A DNA stretch of 64,000 bases from Acidobacteriota bacterium (GCA_020199835.1 JAIVJV010000010.1:124001-188000), one strand, 5' to 3'. Positions 1 to 11,010 are shown, counted from the stretch's first letter. Notes: generated by a model from the sequence alone, not told the origin. Translations and numbers: made by a program.

Positions 1-795
1 GACGAAAAGAAAGTTGGGCATCGTGTCGTTGGCGACGAACAGATCCATCAGGCCATCGTTGTTCACGTCGGTCGCAACCGCGCCGAATGATTTGCCTGGA
101 TGAGCAGCGATGCCCGAGTCGCGGCTAACGTCCTGGAACGTGCCGTTGCCGGTGTTGCGAAACAGGCGCGACGGCGTTGGTTTGAAGAGCCGCGGCACAC
201 AGTAATAACGGCGTTTCAAAGTCGCGTCAGTGCAGAGCGGGTTCTGCGACTTGTCGTAAAAAACAAAGCTGGACACAAACAGATCCAGCCTGCCGTCGTT
301 GTCGAAATCGAACCACGTTGCGCAGGTGGACCAACCGGGCGACGCGACGCCCGCTTTGTCAGTCACGTCGGTGAACGTGCCGTTGCCGTTGTTACGATAA
401 AGAATGTTCGAGCCGTAGTTGGTGATATAGAGATCGACAAAACCGTCGGCGTCGAAATCCGCCGCGGCCACGCCCATGCCAAACTTGCCGCCCGCGACCC
501 CGGCTTTATGAGTGACGTCGGTGAAGGTTCCGTTCCCGTTATTGCGATAGAGTGCATTTTTCAACGGCGTGGCCGGCGTGAAGAAATCGGATGGACCACT
601 GTTGACGAAGTAGATGTCCATCCAACCGTCATTGTCGTAGTCGAGAAATGCGCACCCGGCGCCGACGGTTTCCGGCAACTGGCGATCAGCGGATTGGGCG
701 TTGTTGTGAACCCAGGTGATCTTGCTGGTCTGTGGCGGAACCTCTTCAAAGACCACAGAGAGAAGCAGTGCAAGTACGAAGACCACGGATTTCAT
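1..795 (-). CDS. CRTAC1-like FG-GAP repeat protein, 3' end cut by the window edge
   Basis: Open from an ATG at 795 to base 1, giving the first 265 residues. A short hydrophobic signal peptide (about residues 1-17) is followed by a string of FG-GAP/VCBS beta-propeller blades. Each blade carries a calcium-loop motif such as [10 protein letters not shown] or [12 protein letters not shown] and ends in [18 protein letters not shown] strands. This is the pattern of secreted CRTAC1/ASPIC-UnbV proteins; the expected C-terminal UnbV domain would lie beyond the left edge. The start codon is 2 nt past the TAA of the upstream TPR gene, so it is the fourth gene of the operon that begins at 6039. The family has no established biochemical function. 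The role is probably extracytoplasmic binding or adhesion, by inference only. Confidence 0.88.
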   Translation of the reverse strand, partial: MKSVVFVLALLLSVVFEEVPPQTSKITWVHNNAQSADRQLPETVGAGCAFLDYDNDGWMDIYFVNSGPSDFFTPATPLKNALYRNNGNGTFTDVTHKAGVAGGKFGMGVAAADFDADGFVDLYITNYGSNILYRNNGNGTFTDVTDKAGVASPGWSTCATWFDFDNDGRLDLFVSSFVFYDKSQNPLCTDATLKRRYYCVPRLFKPTPSRLFRNTGNGTFQDVSRDSGIAAHPGKSFGAVATDVNNDGLMDLFVANDTMPNFLFV

Positions 796-797
796 GA

Positions 798-2063
798 TTA
801 ATGGGGATTTGGGGTGGCTGGTAACACAACTACGCCATCGCTGCCAGCGCCTTTGGCTTTGAGTTTTTCGACGATGCGCATCTCCTCCTGCGCGCGCGCA
901 GTGTCTTTCAAACGCGCGTACAAAAGCGCGAGATTATAGTGCGCTTTCGGTTCTTCCGGATCGAGTTTGACTGCGGTTTCGAGTTCCTCTTTCGCCCGCG
1001 GATAGTTGCGCAGTTTTATGTAGCTCGAACCGAGCGCGATGCGCGCGTGCGCGTAGTTCGGCAGTTTCTGCACCGCTTTTTCAAACAGGAGGATGGCTTT
1101 CGCGTCGTCGTTCTGTTCCTGCGCCACGAGGCCGAGGTAATAGAACACTTCCGGCATTGGCGACGCCGAACGCGCGCTCTTCTCCAGCCATAGCCGCGCT
1201 TCGTCATACTTCTTCTGATTCAACAACACGTAACCGAGGTGGACCTGCGCGGGCTCGCTCGCGGGTTGCAACCTAATCAGATGACGAAAGACTTTTTCGG
1301 CTTCAAACAAATCGCCTTTGCGCAGCCACGCGATGCCTAGTGCGAGCAGGTATGCGGGTTCGTTCGGGCGCAACTTGAGCGCGTTTTCCAATGCTGCTTT
1401 CGCTGCGTCGCTCATCCCGGCTTGCAGCGCAACGGCGGCGAACTTGTAAAGAAACTCGGGTGACTTTGAATCCGCGGCGAGCGTACCGACGCGCGTCAGG
1501 TAAAGTGTCGTTTCCTTGATCTCGCCCTTTGCGCGCGAGATCTGCGCGAGTCCGAGAAGGGCGGCCGCGTTATCGAGCCGTCCTTCGAGTGCGTCGAGAT
1601 ATTGTCGTTCGGCTTCTTCGAGCGCGCCGGTGGCGAGATGTGCGTCGCCCAACACGACCATGACTTCGGTGTTGGTTGGTTCTAACGTAAGAACTTCTTT
1701 CAGTTGGACCACGGCTTTGGCGGGCTCGCGTTTTTGCAGGTACAGGAACGCGAGGTTCATGCGCGCGCCGGAGTAGCGTGGTTGCTGGTCCACTGCTTTG
1801 ACGAATAAGGTTTCGGCTTCGGCGAGGCGGTTTTGTTTTGCGCGAATCGTGCCGAGGAGGTTTAGGGCGAGTGGGTGGTTTGGGTTCGAGCGCAGGAAGG
1901 TTGCTAGTTCGCGTTCGGCCTGGGTGGTTTTGTTTTCGCGGATGAGGGTCGCGACTTGTTCGAGATGTTTGATGTCGGCTTGTGCGTAAACAGACTGGGA
2001 GACGACCACGGCCACGGCCAAGAGGGCCAGGAATTTAAAACGGATTTTTAGAACCAATTTCAC
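798..2063 (-). CDS. Secreted tetratricopeptide repeat protein
   Basis: The protein has 421 residues. Residues 1-28 form a Sec signal peptide (a basic [10 protein letters not shown] start, a hydrophobic core, and cleavage near VYAQA). The rest is a continuous TPR solenoid of about ten 34-residue repeats with the usual A/G/Y spacing, for example [21 protein letters not shown] and [24 protein letters not shown] solenoids are protein-protein scaffolds, and no catalytic domain is visible. The start codon overlaps the stop of the upstream CRTAC1 gene by 4 nt (2060-2063), and the next gene begins 2 nt after its stop. It is therefore probably made together with the FG-GAP proteins and may scaffold them in the periplasm, which is inference. 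Confidence 0.9.
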   Translation of the reverse strand: MKLVLKIRFKFLALLAVAVVVSQSVYAQADIKHLEQVATLIRENKTTQAERELATFLRSNPNHPLALNLLGTIRAKQNRLAEAETLFVKAVDQQPRYSGARMNLAFLYLQKREPAKAVVQLKEVLTLEPTNTEVMVVLGDAHLATGALEEAERQYLDALEGRLDNAAALLGLAQISRAKGEIKETTLYLTRVGTLAADSKSPEFLYKFAAVALQAGMSDAAKAALENALKLRPNEPAYLLALGIAWLRKGDLFEAEKVFRHLIRLQPASEPAQVHLGYVLLNQKKYDEARLWLEKSARSASPMPEVFYYLGLVAQEQNDDAKAILLFEKAVQKLPNYAHARIALGSSYIKLRNYPRAKEELETAVKLDPEEPKAHYNLALLYARLKDTARAQEEMRIVEKLKAKGAGSDGVVVLPATPNPH

Positions 2064-3835
2064 GAGCTTGGTTTGGAAAACTCCTTCTCGTCTACTTTGC
2101 CCTGACCTTCTTTAATAACGATCATGCGGTTTGCGCCGATGCCGGTGATCTTGTCAACGGCGCCGCTGGGCCAACGCACCTCGATCAAATCAACTTTCGT
2201 TCGCTTCTCGAGACCGAAGTGCAGTCGCATGTCGCTCTGCGAAATGTAACTGTCTCCGCTTCGCACCTCGTCCACCTGCGTCAGATCGCCCGACACGACT
2301 TTCACGCGCGCGCCGATGCCGCTGCGATTGCTCTTCACGCCAATCGTCTTGATGAGAATCGAATTATTCGCGTTTCCGTTTTCGTTCCGTAATAGCTGCG
2401 GCGGTCCATCGAGATCCGCGACCAGCAGATCGACGTCGCCATCGTTGTCGATGTCGCCAAACGCAACTCCGCGGCTCGCGCGGTTCTCCGTCAGTATCGC
2501 GCCAAACTCCGCGGAGACTTCAGTAAACGTGCCGTCGCGATTGTTTCGGTGCAACAAACGCGGTTGCCGATAACTTGGAAGCTGCGGATAAACGTGTCCG
2601 TTCGCGACGAAGATATCGACCCACCCGTCGTTGTCATAGTCGAAAAACTTCGTGCCCCAACCAACGTGCGGCAAACTCACCGCCGCGACCTTCGCTGCGT
2701 ATGAGAGATCCGTAAAAGAGTTTGGCGCGTCGTTGTGATAGAGCGTGTTGTACTCGTCAGCAAAATTCGTGATGAAAATATCGAACCTGCCGTCGTGATC
2801 GTAATCGGCGGCAGTCACTCCCATGCTGCCTTGCTCGCTGCCGTTCTCATTCACCGCCGTGCCCGCGGTAAACCCGACCTCCTTGAACGTGCCGTCACCG
2901 TTGTTGCGATAATGAAAGTTCGGCGTGGAGTCGTTGGCCACGAAAATATCGATCAGGCCATCGTCGTCGAAATCACTGGTGAGAACGCCCAGACCGTAGA
3001 AACCATCCGCGTCTGCGACGCCCGCCTGTTTCGAGACATCAGTAAACGTGCCATCGGCGTTGTTGCGAAATAGCGAATCGCCGGCGCCTTTCAGTCCGCG
3101 TGGACCACACTGCACCGGTATCGATTTGTACTGGCACGTCTTTCCCTGGCCAAACTCAGGGAGATTGTTGATGTCGAAATCGACGTAGTTCGCGACGAAT
3201 AGATCGAGGTCGCCGTCGCGATCGTAATCGACAAAGGAAGCGCCGGTGGACCAACGTCGATCGCTGACGCCGGCTTTGTCCGTAACGTCGCTGAACGTGC
3301 CGTTGCCGTTGTTTTTTAACAGGCGGTCCGGGCCGAGACAGGTGACGTAAAGATCTTCAAAGCCGTCGTTGTTGTAATCGCCGACAGCGACGCCCATGCC
3401 CCAACCGATGTCGCTGACGCCCGCCTTAGCCGCCACTTCGGTAAACTTTCCGTTCCCGTCGTTACGATAAAGATCGCTCTTCGTCCTGCCTTTCGACTTC
3501 ACCAGATCGACTGTCAGCGAGTTGACGAGATAGATGTCGAGATCACCGTCGTTGTCGTAATCGAAAAATGCCGCGCCGCCACTCATCGACTCAACGATGT
3601 ATTTCTTCTCCGGCGACGCGACGTGGGTGAACGTGATCCCCGCGGATGCCGTAATGTCTGTAAATCGGACCGACACAGATTCCTTGACGACCTGTTTCAC
3701 GACCTCCTTCTTGTCTTCTACCACGACCTCCTTCTTAGTCTCCTTCTGGATCTGCCGCTGTTGGACCGTTTGGGCCATGGCGGCGAGAAATGCAAACGAA
3801 AGCACCAGGAGAAGTGTCAGCGCCAGACGAATCAT
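2060..3835 (-). CDS. CRTAC1 family protein (FG-GAP propeller + ASPIC/UnbV domain)
   Basis: The protein has 591 residues. The signal peptide ends near AMAQ (residue 22), followed by a charged Lys/Glu/Val-rich linker (about 25-52). The [15 protein letters not shown] segment that opens CRTAC1 proteins comes next. Residues 80-480 hold six or seven FG-GAP/VCBS blades with DxDxDG calcium loops ([44 protein letters not shown]). Residues 490-575 match the ASPIC/UnbV domain ([31 protein letters not shown]). It is complete for the family, which usually runs 550-650 residues. Its start codon shares one base with the TPR gene upstream and its stop overlaps the TPR gene downstream. It should be exported and calcium-stabilised; the ligand is unknown. 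Confidence 0.92.
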   Translation of the reverse strand: MIRLALTLLLVLSFAFLAAMAQTVQQRQIQKETKKEVVVEDKKEVVKQVVKESVSVRFTDITASAGITFTHVASPEKKYIVESMSGGAAFFDYDNDGDLDIYLVNSLTVDLVKSKGRTKSDLYRNDGNGKFTEVAAKAGVSDIGWGMGVAVGDYNNDGFEDLYVTCLGPDRLLKNNGNGTFSDVTDKAGVSDRRWSTGASFVDYDRDGDLDLFVANYVDFDINNLPEFGQGKTCQYKSIPVQCGPRGLKGAGDSLFRNNADGTFTDVSKQAGVADADGFYGLGVLTSDFDDDGLIDIFVANDSTPNFHYRNNGDGTFKEVGFTAGTAVNENGSEQGSMGVTAADYDHDGRFDIFITNFADEYNTLYHNDAPNSFTDLSYAAKVAAVSLPHVGWGTKFFDYDNDGWVDIFVANGHVYPQLPSYRQPRLLHRNNRDGTFTEVSAEFGAILTENRASRGVAFGDIDNDGDVDLLVADLDGPPQLLRNENGNANNSILIKTIGVKSNRSGIGARVKVVSGDLTQVDEVRSGDSYISQSDMRLHFGLEKRTKVDLIEVRWPSGAVDKITGIGANRMIVIKEGQGKVDEKEFSKPSS

Positions 3836-6039
3836 CAGTTAGCTTTGGCCCGTGCCTTCTCCTTCAACTCACGCGAGATTTCGAGCTGGCTCTCGCCTTC
3901 CTTCTTGCGCCCGGCGGCCATGTACGCGCGGCCTAGCTGATAATGCACATGCGCCTGGTTTGGCTTCAGACGCGCCGAGGCCTCGAGGTTTTCGACGCTA
4001 CCCGTAACGTCGCCCTGCTGTAACAAAGCTTTGCCGAGTTCGTAGTAAGCATCAGCGGATTCAGGCCGCTCGCGAATTACTTCGCGCATCAACTTGATGC
4101 CGCGCTCGGTCTGCTGTTGGGCTAACAACACGAACCCGAGGTGATACTTCGCCGTCACGTCCTTCAAATTCAACGCCAGCTCGCTTTCAAACTCGCGCGC
4201 CGCCAGATCGTGTTTTCCATCTTTCAAGTGAATCAAGCCAGTGTAAAAGTGGGCCAGAGGCACTTTGGGATCAAGCGCGACCGCCGCACGCAATTCTTCG
4301 AGCGCTTTCGCAACGTCGCCACGTTCGTAATTCGCCTGGCTCAACAGAATATGCAACTGCGGACTGTTTCCACCCATCAACACCATCTGCTCGATCGCCT
4401 TCGTCGCGGCTTCCATCTTGCCGTCCTTCAACAGCGAGAGCGCATACGGATAATAGAGCGCCGCATCCTGCGTCTTCACCGCGACGACCTGCTCGAGGAA
4501 CGGCGCTGCTTTGGCGTAGTTCTCAATCATGAAATAACTCAGGCCCAACAACTGCTTGATTGCGATGTTATTTGGATCGACTTTGAGTTCGTTCTCGAGT
4601 GCGGGCACCGCGTCTTTGTAGTTTTCCGATTTGTAATTCGCGAGCCCGAGATTGTAGTTGAGTCCCTGCTGCGCGGGATTCAACTTCGCGGCTTGGGCAA
4701 ATTGTGCGGCGGCCTCACGAAAGTCCTCCTGCTGCGCGCGCAGCAAGCCGATGCTGTTGTGCGCCGCGGCCGCGAACTTCGTAAAAATCGTTTCTTCGAG
4801 CTTCAGTTTTTCGATCGTCTTCGGGTCGAGCGCGAGTGGTTCGGCGACAACGCCTTCCGCTTTGACCAAATTGCCTTCCCTGGCGGGCGCACTGTTGCCG
4901 CTCAGAAACGCGCCGACTTTCTTCTCGTCCATCTTGAAGCCTTTGGACTTCAACTCCGCGGACCGTTGCAGCTCTTTCTCGCCCTCGGCAGTGCGGCCCA
5001 CTTTGATCAGCGATTGGCCGAGGCGGTAATGCGCCGTCGTGACCTGGTAATCGTTGTGATCGAGCGAAGGATTCAAAGCAATCGTCTTCCGCAGCACCTC
5101 AACCGCCTGCTGGTGTTTGCCCGCGCCCTGGTACGCCTGACCGAGATGAAAATACGGATCGGGATTATTCGGCTGCTTGCGGGTCGCTTTTTCAAGCAAC
5201 GCGATCGCCTCGTCAAACTTGCGATCCATGATGTAGAGAATGCCGAGATAGAAGTTGGCGAAGTACTCATCAGGATTCGCAGCGAGCTCGATCTTGAATT
5301 CTTCCATCGCGTCCGGAATTTTCGCAGCGCCGTCTTTGTAGAGATACGTCAGACCGAGATAGTAGTGGACGCGTGGAAAACGAGGATCGAGAGCGATCGC
5401 GGCCTTGAACTCTTCAATCGAGTCCGGCAAAAATCCCGTTTCACGATACGCGCGGCCGATGAGCACGCGCAACGCCGGACGATTGCCGATGCGTTGGACC
5501 ATGCGCTCGTACAACTCCTTCGCCTGGACCATGTCTTTTCGCTTCAAATAAGCGAGGCCCAACGTGTACTCGGCGTCGTAGTCGTTCGGCGATAACGTCA
5601 ACGCGGTTTTCAGTTCTTCAACTGCCTTTTCAAACTCGCCCATCATGAAATACGTCTTGCCGAGCATGTGGTGCGCAGCCGCGTCGCGCGCATTAGCAGC
5701 AATCGCGCGTTGCAAGGGCTCGATCGCTTTCGGAAATTCGCCTATGTGGAAATACCCGATGGAGAGATCGACCAGTCCTTCGGTAGAGCCCGGTCGAATT
5801 GAAGTGGCAGTCTTGAGTACGTCCGCAGCGACTTGATATTTCGCCTGGGCCGAGTAGGCGCGGCCCAGTCGCAGATAGGATTCCGCGAGTACGATCTTCA
5901 ACTCCGCTTCGGCCGCAGCGAAGTTGCCCGCGAGTTGATAGTTCTGCGCCGCCTCATAGTGACGGCGAAACACATCCCCCTGGGCCTGAAAAATAAAAAC
6001 GGAAATGAATAGAGGGAGAAAGGCCGAGCGAAGGTACAT
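3835..6039 (-). CDS. Large exported TPR protein
   Basis: The protein has 734 residues. A hydrophobic start ([21 protein letters not shown]) acts as a signal peptide. There are two TPR arrays: about 25-370 and about 430-730. They are separated by a less regular, Lys-rich stretch of about 60 residues ([18 protein letters not shown]) with no TPR spacing. Repeats such as [21 protein letters not shown] units are canonical. It is the first gene of a four-gene overlapping set (TPR-CRTAC1-TPR-CRTAC1) and shares base 3835 with the next start. A CAGGGG Shine-Dalgarno lies upstream of the ATG. An intrinsic terminator for the receptor gene ends only 27 nt before the start, and no separate promoter is obvious in that gap. 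Expression may therefore depend on read-through. Confidence 0.9.
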   Translation of the reverse strand: MYLRSAFLPLFISVFIFQAQGDVFRRHYEAAQNYQLAGNFAAAEAELKIVLAESYLRLGRAYSAQAKYQVAADVLKTATSIRPGSTEGLVDLSIGYFHIGEFPKAIEPLQRAIAANARDAAAHHMLGKTYFMMGEFEKAVEELKTALTLSPNDYDAEYTLGLAYLKRKDMVQAKELYERMVQRIGNRPALRVLIGRAYRETGFLPDSIEEFKAAIALDPRFPRVHYYLGLTYLYKDGAAKIPDAMEEFKIELAANPDEYFANFYLGILYIMDRKFDEAIALLEKATRKQPNNPDPYFHLGQAYQGAGKHQQAVEVLRKTIALNPSLDHNDYQVTTAHYRLGQSLIKVGRTAEGEKELQRSAELKSKGFKMDEKKVGAFLSGNSAPAREGNLVKAEGVVAEPLALDPKTIEKLKLEETIFTKFAAAAHNSIGLLRAQQEDFREAAAQFAQAAKLNPAQQGLNYNLGLANYKSENYKDAVPALENELKVDPNNIAIKQLLGLSYFMIENYAKAAPFLEQVVAVKTQDAALYYPYALSLLKDGKMEAATKAIEQMVLMGGNSPQLHILLSQANYERGDVAKALEELRAAVALDPKVPLAHFYTGLIHLKDGKHDLAAREFESELALNLKDVTAKYHLGFVLLAQQQTERGIKLMREVIRERPESADAYYELGKALLQQGDVTGSVENLEASARLKPNQAHVHYQLGRAYMAAGRKKEGESQLEISRELKEKARAKAN

Positions 6040-6066
6040 CGTAACCCCTGACCCAAGTAGAACTCG

Positions 6067-6113
6067 AAAAAAACTCGGACGAAGAGCTGAGGGGGATCAC
6101 TCAGCGCTTCGTC
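6067..6113 (-). terminator. Intrinsic terminator after the TonB-dependent receptor gene
   Basis: On the minus strand, a hairpin pairs 6107-6113 with 6078-6084 (GACGAAG/CTTCGTC) and 6100-6105 with 6086-6091 (GCTGAG/CTCAGC). There is one internal mismatch and an 8-nt loop. Four bases later comes a run of seven U (A7 at 6067-6073 on the plus strand). It sits 25 nt after the receptor stop codon and just before the TPR operon, so it can act as a terminator or as a partial expression step-down. Confidence 0.8.
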
Positions 6114-6137
6114 CTTATTTAGTCTGCCGGCAGTATA

Positions 6138-9100
6138 TCAGAAGGTAAACTTGATACCGAGTTGAACCTCACGCGGCGACTGCGTCGCGGTCAGGAGACC
6201 AAACGCGCTCGGCTGCGAAAGGTCGAGATTGTAGCCCACAAAGTTTGTGTGGTTGAAAAGGTTGAAGAACTCAGTACGGAACTGAATGCCATACCGCTCG
6301 TTAAATCTCCAGTTCTTCGCCATCGAGAAATCGACGGTCGTGATCGGCTTGCCACGCACGGACCCTCTGCCGAGCGTTCCCATCTGCCCGGGCGCCGGTC
6401 TTGCGAATGCCGCCGGGTTCAGGAACTGCGTCGCATCGCTCGTATTCAGATAGATCGGTGCACCCGTATAGTTCGGACGTTGTCCGACGGCCGATGCTGT
6501 TCCGATCGTGTTCGCGCCCGTCGTGATTTCGATCGGTGTAGCGCCGAAGTACGAAGCGATCAGGTTCAACTGCCAATCGCCGAGAGCGAGATCCGCAGCC
6601 CGGCCCCAGCGTCTTGCGGAGGGCAAGACGTAAACGAGATTACTGACGAACGTCTGCCGCCGGTCGAGATCCGCGTCGCCCCTGTCGGCCTTGAAATTAA
6701 ACGGATCACTCGTGGAGTTAGTAAACGACGTTAGCGCTACGTCAGAGATAGCGTGACCCCACGTGTACGCAACCTGAAATGCGAGCCGGTTGCTGAAACG
6801 GCGGTTTAGCCACAACTGCATCGCGTTGTAGGTCGAGTTACCGGTGGATTCGTCAGTGGTGATGTTGCCTATACCTCTAAGCACGCGGTTGTCGGCAATC
6901 AATGTTCCCTGGTTCTGCAGCTGTCCTGTTGTTGGACTCGGAACGTTCAATCCGGCGCGGGCGATTTGCAGTCTCGCCGGATCGTTGCTGCCGTCGCACG
7001 CACTGCCGCGGCAGGGTCCGAGCGGAATATCGTTGCGGTTTACGTTACGGCGCCAGATATGCAGACCGTGGTTACCGATGTACGAGGCTTCAAAAACTGT
7101 GTCGCTGAACAGCTCGTGTGAAATCGTCAGGTTCCACTGATAGCTCTCAGGTGGCCTGAAGTTTGGATCGACCGCGCTGAAGCCCGCGTTCGGATTAACG
7201 CCGGCGACGTTGTTAAGCAATCCCGGATTGATCGTGTCCAGACTGCGGCAGGTCGGACAGTTTGCCAGCGTGGTGCCGGCGCCGTTCCAACCCGAGCCTG
7301 CACTCACGGTCGTGGTCCAGGGCGGATTACCAGTCAGGCGCAGCAAGTCTTCAATGACGTTTGAGCGGCTCATGTAACGGCCAAAGCCGGTTCTCACGGC
7401 AGTTTTACCGGTGCCCCAGACGTCCCACGCAAGACCAACGCGCGGTTGCCAACCTTGCTTGTAAGTGCGGATCGTGGCGCGGCCGATGCCCATCTGGATC
7501 GCTTCTTCTGCCGTCACCAGACCGGTGTTGAAATCAACGCCGTTGTAGAGTTCCGGCAAGAAATTCGAAATGCGGTTGTCGGCTTCCCAGGCTGGCGGAA
7601 ACATCGAGTACCGGAGACCCAGTGTCAACGTTACTCGCGGATGCACTTTCCACGTATCGTTCACGTAAAACTCGTAGTCGCGCCAACGGCCTTCCGCGAC
7701 CTCAGTGTTGGCGATTTCGGTGTAGTTGAGAAGCACCGTGTCACGCAGCAGCAGGTCAGCAATGCAGTGTCCTGTCTGTTCACCGCAGCCCTGAATAGTT
7801 AGTTGCTGGTTACCACCACCGGCGCCGACACCCGGTTCATCCTTGAAGTTGTGGCTGAATAGAGCACCAAACTTCAGATCGTGCGATCCGGCGATTAACG
7901 AGAAGTCGTCTTTCCAGATGTAAAGATCCTGGCGGTTGGCCCATGGCGCCTGGTGCCAAATATTCGCGTAGCCGCCGGCGCCCCAGAACAATGATGGCGC
8001 CGTGCCGCCGACCGGGTTGTCGTGCGGAAACACCGTTGGGAACTTCGAAGCGATCTCCTGTTGCAGCGCTTCCGTCGCCGGATTAGTCGTGATGATGATG
8101 TCGTTGCCGGCGATGGAGAACTGGAATTCGTTCACCGCGCGCGACGATAACGTGTTTGACAGCTTGACCGCGAAACTGTGGCTCGGCTGCGCCCAGTCAG
8201 ATGAAAGCGTCGGGTACGGGGAATCTCCCCAGAAGTTGTTAGACGCTGCCAGGTGTGTCCACTTCTCGTTGATGTAGCGCACCATCAAGTTCATTTTGTC
8301 AGTGATGGTGACATCGCCGCGAATAAGATCCTGACGAGTGTCGATCGGCTGAAGCTGCGTCGTCGCCCAATCGCCGACCCCGGGTCCAGTCGGATCCGGA
8401 TAGAGCTTCACTAACGCGAGCCCCGCGGGACTGAGCAGGTTTGTAGGAATACGATTATTCGGGAAGCAGCCGGACGTGTTGACAGGCGGATTGCATACTC
8501 CACCCGGAACGTGCGGCAACGGCCCGGTAAGCGGACCACTGAAATCACCGGCCTTCTCCGCCGCCGTGGGGACTCTCGATGACAGCACGACTCCGCGCCG
8601 CTCACGACGCCACTCTTCCGACCAGAAGAAGAACACACGGTTCTTGATGATTGGACCACTGAAGTTGCCGCCGAAGTTATTGTACTTCAGCTTCCCCTTC
8701 TTTCCGCCGGCGCGATTGATGAAGAAGTTGTTCGCGTTCAGCGAGTCGTGGCGGAAGAACTCGAAAAACGTGCCGTGGAAATCGTTCGACCCGCCTTTGG
8801 TAATCAGGTTGACGACTGCGCCCTGCGCCTGTCCCAACTCCGCGCTGAAGCTATTCCGCTCAACACGAAATTCCTGAATCGAATCGACTGATGGAAACAC
8901 AAGCAACGTGCGGTTCGACCCCACGTCCATGTTGTTGACGCCGTCCACGGTCCACAGGTTCGCGTTTGACTGGTTGCCGTTGACTGACATGTCAACGCCG
9001 GAGTTAAGACCCGTGCCGCGCGTGGCGAATGCGCCGCCCGCGCCTGACTGCGTTACCGGAGAAACACCAGGCACCATCAGAGCAAGCTGTGCGTAGTTGC

Positions 9101-9563
9101 GACCGTTCAACGGCAACTCCGTCACCTGCTTCTCGGTGATCAGACTGCTGACTTCACCGCTGCGGGTTTCAACTGTCTGAGTGTCGCTGGTGATCGTGAC
9201 CGTCTCAGTCACTTGTCCGACTTGAAGATCAATGTTGACGGTTTTGTTTTCGTTGACGTGGAGCTCAACGCTGGGGACTATGGTCTTCTTGAAACCGGCG
9301 GGCGCTGTGCTGATGGTGTAAACGCCGGGGATAAGACTCGGCACGTTGTAGAAACCGTCATCGTTTGTGGTGACGGTACGTGTCGCGCCGGTCTTCTCTT
9401 CGATGAGCGTGATCTCAGCTTTGGGCACCGCAGCGCCCTGCGGATCTCTCACCGTGCCGGTGATGTTACCGGCAGTGCTCGATTGGGCGTGTACGCCGAC
9501 AAGCAAACCAATACTCAGCAGGAGTAACACAGCCTGCAATCCGAACCTTCTCGACATACGCAC
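6138..9563 (-). CDS. TonB-dependent receptor, Oar-like, with carboxypeptidase-regulatory domain
   Basis: The protein has 1141 residues. A signal peptide (residues 1-26, ending VHAQ) is followed by a carboxypeptidase-regulatory-like beta-sandwich (about 30-115: GNITGTVRDPQGAAVPKAEITL). Next is a TonB plug (about 120-260; LPLNGRNYAQL, VDGVNNMDVG) and a long outer-membrane barrel ending in an aromatic residue (VQLGIKFTF), as outer-membrane barrels do. This is the Oar/CarboxypepD_reg class that is abundant in Acidobacteriota. It should import a large or polymeric nutrient using TonB energy; the substrate cannot be read from sequence. The Shine-Dalgarno is very strong (GAGGAGGT). The gene has its own promoter at 9671-9699 and a terminator at 6067-6113, so it is largely a single-gene unit between the ROK gene and the TPR/CRTAC1 operon. 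Confidence 0.95.
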   Translation of the reverse strand: MRMSRRFGLQAVLLLLSIGLLVGVHAQSSTAGNITGTVRDPQGAAVPKAEITLIEEKTGATRTVTTNDDGFYNVPSLIPGVYTISTAPAGFKKTIVPSVELHVNENKTVNIDLQVGQVTETVTITSDTQTVETRSGEVSSLITEKQVTELPLNGRNYAQLALMVPGVSPVTQSGAGGAFATRGTGLNSGVDMSVNGNQSNANLWTVDGVNNMDVGSNRTLLVFPSVDSIQEFRVERNSFSAELGQAQGAVVNLITKGGSNDFHGTFFEFFRHDSLNANNFFINRAGGKKGKLKYNNFGGNFSGPIIKNRVFFFWSEEWRRERRGVVLSSRVPTAAEKAGDFSGPLTGPLPHVPGGVCNPPVNTSGCFPNNRIPTNLLSPAGLALVKLYPDPTGPGVGDWATTQLQPIDTRQDLIRGDVTITDKMNLMVRYINEKWTHLAASNNFWGDSPYPTLSSDWAQPSHSFAVKLSNTLSSRAVNEFQFSIAGNDIIITTNPATEALQQEIASKFPTVFPHDNPVGGTAPSLFWGAGGYANIWHQAPWANRQDLYIWKDDFSLIAGSHDLKFGALFSHNFKDEPGVGAGGGNQQLTIQGCGEQTGHCIADLLLRDTVLLNYTEIANTEVAEGRWRDYEFYVNDTWKVHPRVTLTLGLRYSMFPPAWEADNRISNFLPELYNGVDFNTGLVTAEEAIQMGIGRATIRTYKQGWQPRVGLAWDVWGTGKTAVRTGFGRYMSRSNVIEDLLRLTGNPPWTTTVSAGSGWNGAGTTLANCPTCRSLDTINPGLLNNVAGVNPNAGFSAVDPNFRPPESYQWNLTISHELFSDTVFEASYIGNHGLHIWRRNVNRNDIPLGPCRGSACDGSNDPARLQIARAGLNVPSPTTGQLQNQGTLIADNRVLRGIGNITTDESTGNSTYNAMQLWLNRRFSNRLAFQVAYTWGHAISDVALTSFTNSTSDPFNFKADRGDADLDRRQTFVSNLVYVLPSARRWGRAADLALGDWQLNLIASYFGATPIEITTGANTIGTASAVGQRPNYTGAPIYLNTSDATQFLNPAAFARPAPGQMGTLGRGSVRGKPITTVDFSMAKNWRFNERYGIQFRTEFFNLFNHTNFVGYNLDLSQPSAFGLLTATQSPREVQLGIKFTF

Positions 9564-9668
9564 CTCCTCGGGAACTGCTGTCTACGAATTGAACTTTTCG
9601 AATACCGGTACTACTTCTCTAAGTACTGCTTATGCTTGAGTGCTTACTTTGTTGTAGAGGCTGGCAAA

Positions 9669-9699
9669 AGTATTTAATACTTCTGCCGCAGCTTGTCAA
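9669..9699 (-). promoter_or_regulatory. Sigma70-like promoter with overlapping palindrome, receptor gene
   Basis: On the minus strand there is a consensus -35 TTGACA (9694-9699), a 17-bp spacer, and a -10-like TAAATA (9671-9676). A perfect 15-bp palindrome, AAGTATTTAATACTT (9669-9683), covers the -10. This is a classic repressor-operator arrangement; the neighbouring ROK regulator is the obvious candidate binder, but that is inference. Confidence 0.6.
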
Positions 9700-9753
9700 G
9701 GTATTTTTAGATAAAACCTACTTTGTTCGCACCGCCAACAAACAAATAGGCTC

Positions 9754-10944
9754 TCAGGTGACGGAGACTGAGGCGAACTTGCTGGCCAAAACCAGGCTCA
9801 ATGCGCCCATCAAAGTCGGCTCGGGGCCCAGCGTTGAGGCCATGATGTGCGTCGAAGGTAAGCCACGGCAGATCGTGGTTTCCACCGTCGTCTTGATGTC
9901 GTCGGCGATCACCGGCCACGCACGCACAATTGGACCGCCAACGATCACCGCTTCCGGTGCGAGCCCGCGGATCAGGTTCGCGATGCCGATGCCGAGATAA
10001 TTTGCTGTCGCTTTCAACGCCTGCCGCGCCGGGCCTTCGCCGCGCAAGGCGGAGTCGATCAAGGTGCTGAACGTAACATCCGCATTTCCATTCAATCCGC
10101 GCGTCAGATTTTTATAACGCGCCAACGCAGAACGCTCGGACGCAAACGCTTCCCAACACTCACGACTCCCCGACGCACACGCCACCGGCGCTCCCTGCCC
10201 GATCGTCATGTGACCAAACTCACCCGCCGCGCCATTCTCACCACGATAAACCTGACCATCAAAAACGATGCCCGTACCAACGCCGTCTTCAACCAGCACG
10301 AGAATAAAGTCGCGGACCTCGCGAATCTCGGGCCGGCCAAACCACAGTTCAGCAAGTGCCGCAGCATTCGCGTCGTTATCCATCGTGACGGGCAATCCGG
10401 TTGCTTCGTTCAACTCTTTCGATAGCGGCAGATCGCGCCAGTTAAACGTCGGCACAAACAGTTCCGAGCCGTCAGGATGAACAAGTCCCGGCAGGCTAAC
10501 CCCGATGCCTTCGATCGTTTCGTTGTTTCTGCGGATTAGTTTGCGGGCTCGTTCGATGATCTGTCTGGTGGTCTCTTCGGCGTCAGGATCAGTTTCAAAA
10601 CTCTCTTCCTGCAAAACGCGGCCGGCAAGATCGCTCGTAGCGACAATCGTTCGGTTAGTCCCGACGTCAACGCCGATCGCCACCGCGTCGGCGGTTCGCA
10701 ACGAAAGCAGAATCGGCGGACGTCCACCGGTAGACTCGCCGCTGACCTCCTCGATCAGGCCATCGACGCGCAGTTCTTCGACGATCAACGAAACTGTCGA
10801 ACGCTGGAGCGCCGTTTCGTGAGCAATTTCGGCGCGCGAGATAGGCCCGCGTTCCCGCACGTAGTTCAAAACAATCTGGCGATTGATGTCCCGAATCGTG
10901 TTGGACCGTGCTACATTCGCCTTCTTGAGATCTATTCGTCGCAT
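9754..10944 (-). CDS. ROK family transcriptional regulator / sugar-kinase fold protein
   Basis: The protein has 396 residues from the ATG at 10944; another in-frame ATG lies 18 nt upstream at 10962. Residues 10-75 are a MarR-like winged helix (NTIRDINRQIVLNYVRERG...SRAEIAHETALQRSTVSLIVEEL). The rest is an actin-like ROK fold: DVGTN phosphate loop, DNDANAAALAELWFG, and GENGAAGEFGHM. The usual ROK zinc motif CxCGxxGCxE appears here as CASGSRECWE, with Ser for the second Cys, so zinc binding may be altered. The Asp of NDANAAALAE is kept, so kinase activity cannot be excluded. NagC/Mlc-type ROK regulators repress sugar-uptake genes in the absence of inducer. Placement directly upstream of the receptor suggests control of that gene by a carbohydrate. 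Confidence 0.88.
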   Translation of the reverse strand: MRRIDLKKANVARSNTIRDINRQIVLNYVRERGPISRAEIAHETALQRSTVSLIVEELRVDGLIEEVSGESTGGRPPILLSLRTADAVAIGVDVGTNRTIVATSDLAGRVLQEESFETDPDAEETTRQIIERARKLIRRNNETIEGIGVSLPGLVHPDGSELFVPTFNWRDLPLSKELNEATGLPVTMDNDANAAALAELWFGRPEIREVRDFILVLVEDGVGTGIVFDGQVYRGENGAAGEFGHMTIGQGAPVACASGSRECWEAFASERSALARYKNLTRGLNGNADVTFSTLIDSALRGEGPARQALKATANYLGIGIANLIRGLAPEAVIVGGPIVRAWPVIADDIKTTVETTICRGLPSTHIMASTLGPEPTLMGALSLVLASKFASVSVT

Positions 10945-11010
10945 CTGACAGACCGAGAGCATAATTCATCTGTTTAGTTGTGTCATCCCTGATTAACTGA
11001 GCTATACTAC

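Noticed and set aside
4141..5595. 484-codon open frame antisense to the large TPR gene
   Set aside because: Arg/Glu/Phe-rich shadow of the TPR codons, no domain, no Shine-Dalgarno; the opposite strand encodes a clear TPR protein in an operon.
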